A stretch of DNA of 64,000 bases from Holtiella tumoricola (GTDB lineage Bacteria; Bacillota; Clostridia; Lachnospirales; Cellulosilyticaceae): the NCBI RefSeq assembly GCF_027857615.1, contig NZ_JAQIFT010000016.1:310001-374000 (forward strand), in the 5' to 3' direction. Numbering within the stretch: position 1 is the first letter of the stretch; every line of letters begins with the position of its first letter. The notes below the pieces were generated by a model. That model was not told where the DNA came from, did not search any database, and saw nothing but the letters and a program-made list of their open reading frames with translations. A program made the position numbers and the translations under genes. This document shows positions 61,832 to 64,000 of this stretch, piece after piece.

Positions 61832-63598
61832 TCATATTCTTATATTTACTAGTAATTGATTAATTTTTTCACTAATTCGTCTACGCTCTTCGTATACCCA
61901 TTTTTCATCAAAATCTAGCTTAAAACTTTTTGAAAAGGAATAATAAAGATTTACTTTCTGATAATAAGTTTCTAAAGAATTAAGGCCTCTTTCGCCCTCT
62001 GATGGTTTTGTAAGTGATGTCTCCTTTCTAATAAAATACTCTTCTACAAAATCAAGGAAAGTATCACATAATGCTTCATTGCCCACATCAAAAGGTAATT
62101 TCATAAGCCGCCACTGTTTACGTTCACTAAGTTGATATTTTTTGACTAACTCTAATATAATCAAATAATCCCTTACATCCATCTTACCATAAAGATTTGA
62201 CTTTTCCTCTCTCGTTGCCCATAGTGCTAACTTTTCCTTAAGTGGTAACTCTTCTATTTTAAGCAAAGCCTCACTCGGACCAATAACAGCCTCTCGTATT
62301 GGTTCATCTTCGCATTGTATTCTCTCCTTAACAAAAGCATTTCTACCACATGATGCACTGACATAACCTACTTCATAAATGCCTTTTCGCCCTGCTCTTC
62401 CTGCTATTTGTTTGACCTCCTGAGAAGTTAAATACCTAACTTCATCACCGTCAAACTTCTTAATATCCATAAATACAATGCGTCTAATAGGTAAATTAAC
62501 ACCCATGCCTATAGCATCTGTTGAAACTAAGAGCTGATTTGTTTTGCTAATAAAGTCTTGATACTGAAGCTTCCTCACTTCTGGTGGCAAATCTCCATAA
62601 ATGATACTGGTCTTCATTCCACGATCTTTATATCTTTTGGCAAGTTCTAATACACGTTTTTTAGAAAAAGTAATAAGGGCATCTCCTGGCATAACCCCTT
62701 GCAAATCAAAATACTGTTCTTCCACTTCAAGGGGTACATTTCTTACATAAGTCTTAATTTCTATATCATCTAGACAATCTTCTAGTATTTTAACAAGGAT
62801 TGCTTCAGCATTTTTTGCACCACATACATGCAGTTCTTTACATTGTAATCCAAGTAATGCTCTTGTCCATGCTGCACCACGCTGAGCATCTCCTATCATC
62901 TGAATCTCATCTATAACAGCTACATCATATCGTTCTTCTATATGCAGCTTTTCAATTGTTGAACTAATATGATTTGCACCTTCAACGTCAATCTCTTCTT
63001 CACCAGTAAGCAAATTGCACTTTACCCCCTCATCATTAAGGCGTTCATAAATCTCTAACGCTAATATACGAAGTGGTGCAAGATAAATACCTTTTTTACT
63101 TTCCATAAGCCTTTGTAGAGCATGATAAGTTTTACCTGTATTTGTCTCTCCTAAATGAAGATATACTTTTCTCTTAATGGTACGTGTCAGTACATATTCA
63201 TCCTTTGGATTGGCTGGAAAATGTGTTTCAAAAGCTTTTGCAACTTTTTTAGGAATATGGGTCTTCATCAGAATTGTAATAATGCCTGAATTCAAATACC
63301 CTTCCGGATTATCTGCTATGATTTCAGCAAGCTTATAATCTTGCTTATTTTTCACATTATAATCTTGTAGTAATCTTTCTGAAAGATCATCTAAAAGTTC
63401 TCTATAACCTTCATAAATATCATCAATTTCTTTTATACCACTGCCCCTCATCTGCCCTAGAACTTTTAATTTTTTACGGACTGCTGCTTCATGGCTCCAA
63501 AGCTGAGAAACTCTTGTATATGCCACAATTTCTTTAATTTGACCTAATTGTTGTTTTAGAATTTTAAATTCCTTGTCTGCCTGCTTGTTCTTTTTCAT
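61832..63598 (-). CDS. Suv3-like superfamily 2 RNA helicase
   Basis: A 588-aa helicase. The N-terminal ~140 residues are helical. The core has Walker A GETNTGKT (150-157), YLAPLRILALEIYERL (motif Ia), AVIDEIQM (DEIQ motif II), TFSKKRVLELA, STDAIGMGVNLPIRRIVFMD and QIAGRAGRKG (motif VI). The helical C-terminus resembles the Suv3 C-terminal region. Suv3 is best known from mitochondria, where it works with the RNA degradosome; bacterial homologs occur in some Clostridia and proteobacteria and are little studied. A role in RNA turnover is inferred. ATG 63598; the ribosome binding site is a modest AGGGG. Confidence 0.88.
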   Translation of the reverse strand: MKKNKQADKEFKILKQQLGQIKEIVAYTRVSQLWSHEAAVRKKLKVLGQMRGSGIKEIDDIYEGYRELLDDLSERLLQDYNVKNKQDYKLAEIIADNPEGYLNSGIITILMKTHIPKKVAKAFETHFPANPKDEYVLTRTIKRKVYLHLGETNTGKTYHALQRLMESKKGIYLAPLRILALEIYERLNDEGVKCNLLTGEEEIDVEGANHISSTIEKLHIEERYDVAVIDEIQMIGDAQRGAAWTRALLGLQCKELHVCGAKNAEAILVKILEDCLDDIEIKTYVRNVPLEVEEQYFDLQGVMPGDALITFSKKRVLELAKRYKDRGMKTSIIYGDLPPEVRKLQYQDFISKTNQLLVSTDAIGMGVNLPIRRIVFMDIKKFDGDEVRYLTSQEVKQIAGRAGRKGIYEVGYVSASCGRNAFVKERIQCEDEPIREAVIGPSEALLKIEELPLKEKLALWATREEKSNLYGKMDVRDYLIILELVKKYQLSERKQWRLMKLPFDVGNEALCDTFLDFVEEYFIRKETSLTKPSEGERGLNSLETYYQKVNLYYSFSKSFKLDFDEKWVYEERRRISEKINQLLVNIRI

Positions 63599-63744
63599 AA
63601 AAACAACCCCTGTTCATTGTCCTTATAAAGATTATTTTAAACTTATATATGCTTTTTATTTATAAATAGTTCTATCAATTAAACCCAATATTTAAAAAGT
63701 TGCTTGTCTTAAAACATATTCCTTAATTGACGTAGGTATTCCAA

Positions 63745-63780
63745 TAAAAAAAGAGATTACCTAAGTAATCTCCTTTTTTT
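63745..63780. terminator. Bidirectional intrinsic terminator
   Basis: GAGATTAC (63753-63760) pairs with GTAATCTC (63765-63772) around a 4-base loop, with long A and T runs on either side. It ends the BFD-like gene on the minus strand. Confidence 0.85.
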
Positions 63781-63796
63781 ATTTTCATCTGATTTA

Positions 63797-63976
63797 TTAT
63801 TTTTGTTTATGTTCTTCAATTAATCTTTCAATCGTTTGTTTACATCTTGCACCATGACAAACACCTGTACCAGCACCTGTTTTTTCACCTACTGCCTCAA
63901 AGGTTATAGCACCTTCTTTAATAGCTTTTATAATCGTTTCTTCTGAAACACCTTTACATAAACATACGTTAGCCAT
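63797..63976 (-). CDS. BFD-like [2Fe-2S] binding protein
   Basis: A 59-aa protein beginning MANVCLCKGVSEETIIKAI and containing GAGTGVCHGARCKQTI. The four cysteines C5, C7, C40 and C45 form CxC...CX4C, matching the bacterioferritin-associated-ferredoxin-like (Fer2_BFD) fold. Known relatives bind a [2Fe-2S] cluster and either release iron from ferritin or serve as small domains of oxidoreductases. GGAGG lies six bases before ATG 63976 and a terminator follows. Stand-alone gene. Confidence 0.85.
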   Translation of the reverse strand: MANVCLCKGVSEETIIKAIKEGAITFEAVGEKTGAGTGVCHGARCKQTIERLIEEHKQK

Positions 63977-64000
63977 TTTAAACCTCCTATTAGTATCTTA

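Noticed and set aside
1..64000. CRISPR arrays, tRNA and rRNA genes, transposases
   Set aside because: No regularly spaced repeats, no cloverleaf with conserved TTC-x-A, no rRNA motifs and no transposase or integrase protein were found on either strand.

Overview
The window comes from a low-GC, AT-rich Gram-positive anaerobe, most likely a Clostridia member of the Lachnospirales. This is inferred from strong AAGGAGG-type ribosome binding sites, occasional TTG/GTG starts, lipoprotein signals, Msm-type sugar ABC transporters encoded without their own ATPase, and a cellobiose phosphorylase that closely resembles the clostridial enzyme. The gene content (chitinases, beta-hexosaminidases, GH2, GH94, esterase, sulfatases) fits a fibre- or glycan-degrading gut, rumen or sludge organism. 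A Cellulosilyticum-like genome is a guess, not something the sequence proves.

Layout. 1-790 is a truncated AraC regulator. 934-16254 is a ten-gene minus-strand operon: intracellular GH18, a 961-aa solute-binding protein with extra N-terminal sandwich domains, two permeases, a beta-propeller/Yip1 membrane protein, a DUF5696-type lipoprotein, two more permeases, a second solute-binding lipoprotein and a GH18 lipoprotein. A good sigma-A promoter lies at 16312-16340. 16516-18773 is a queuosine-salvage operon (queK-qrtT-queL) behind a preQ1-I riboswitch. 19140-22217 holds an Imm5-like protein, an M42 peptidase, an ECF S component and a secreted cyclophilin. 22469-26504 is an operon of four exported proteins: three coiled-coil proteins and a Big2/FIVAR surface protein. 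26753-30587 holds a BltD-like acetyltransferase and a GH2 enzyme divergent from an AraC regulator. 31559-40175 holds a Na/Pi transporter, DedA, a zinc ribbon, a secreted PKD-like protein, a two-component system and a ParA cluster. 40356-52320 holds two GH20 enzymes, GltS, two unrelated sulfatases, a choloylglycine-hydrolase-like enzyme, an esterase and an M29 aminopeptidase. 53190-60720 is a cellobiose/cellodextrin locus (permeases, binding protein, LacI regulator, divergent GH94 phosphorylase). The end carries an orphan membrane protein, a Suv3-like RNA helicase and a BFD-like [2Fe-2S] protein.

The strongest unexplained signal is a family of modular, highly palindromic, apparently non-coding elements at about 30608-31563, 43530-43860 and 52454-53151. 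They share a 12-bp terminus (AATAAATATTTG and its complement). One module is about 97% identical between two copies, and another is present in opposite orientation in two copies. The second notable signal is the unusual ten-gene transport operon, which pairs two permease sets with proteins of unknown function. No tRNA, rRNA, CRISPR array or transposase gene was seen.
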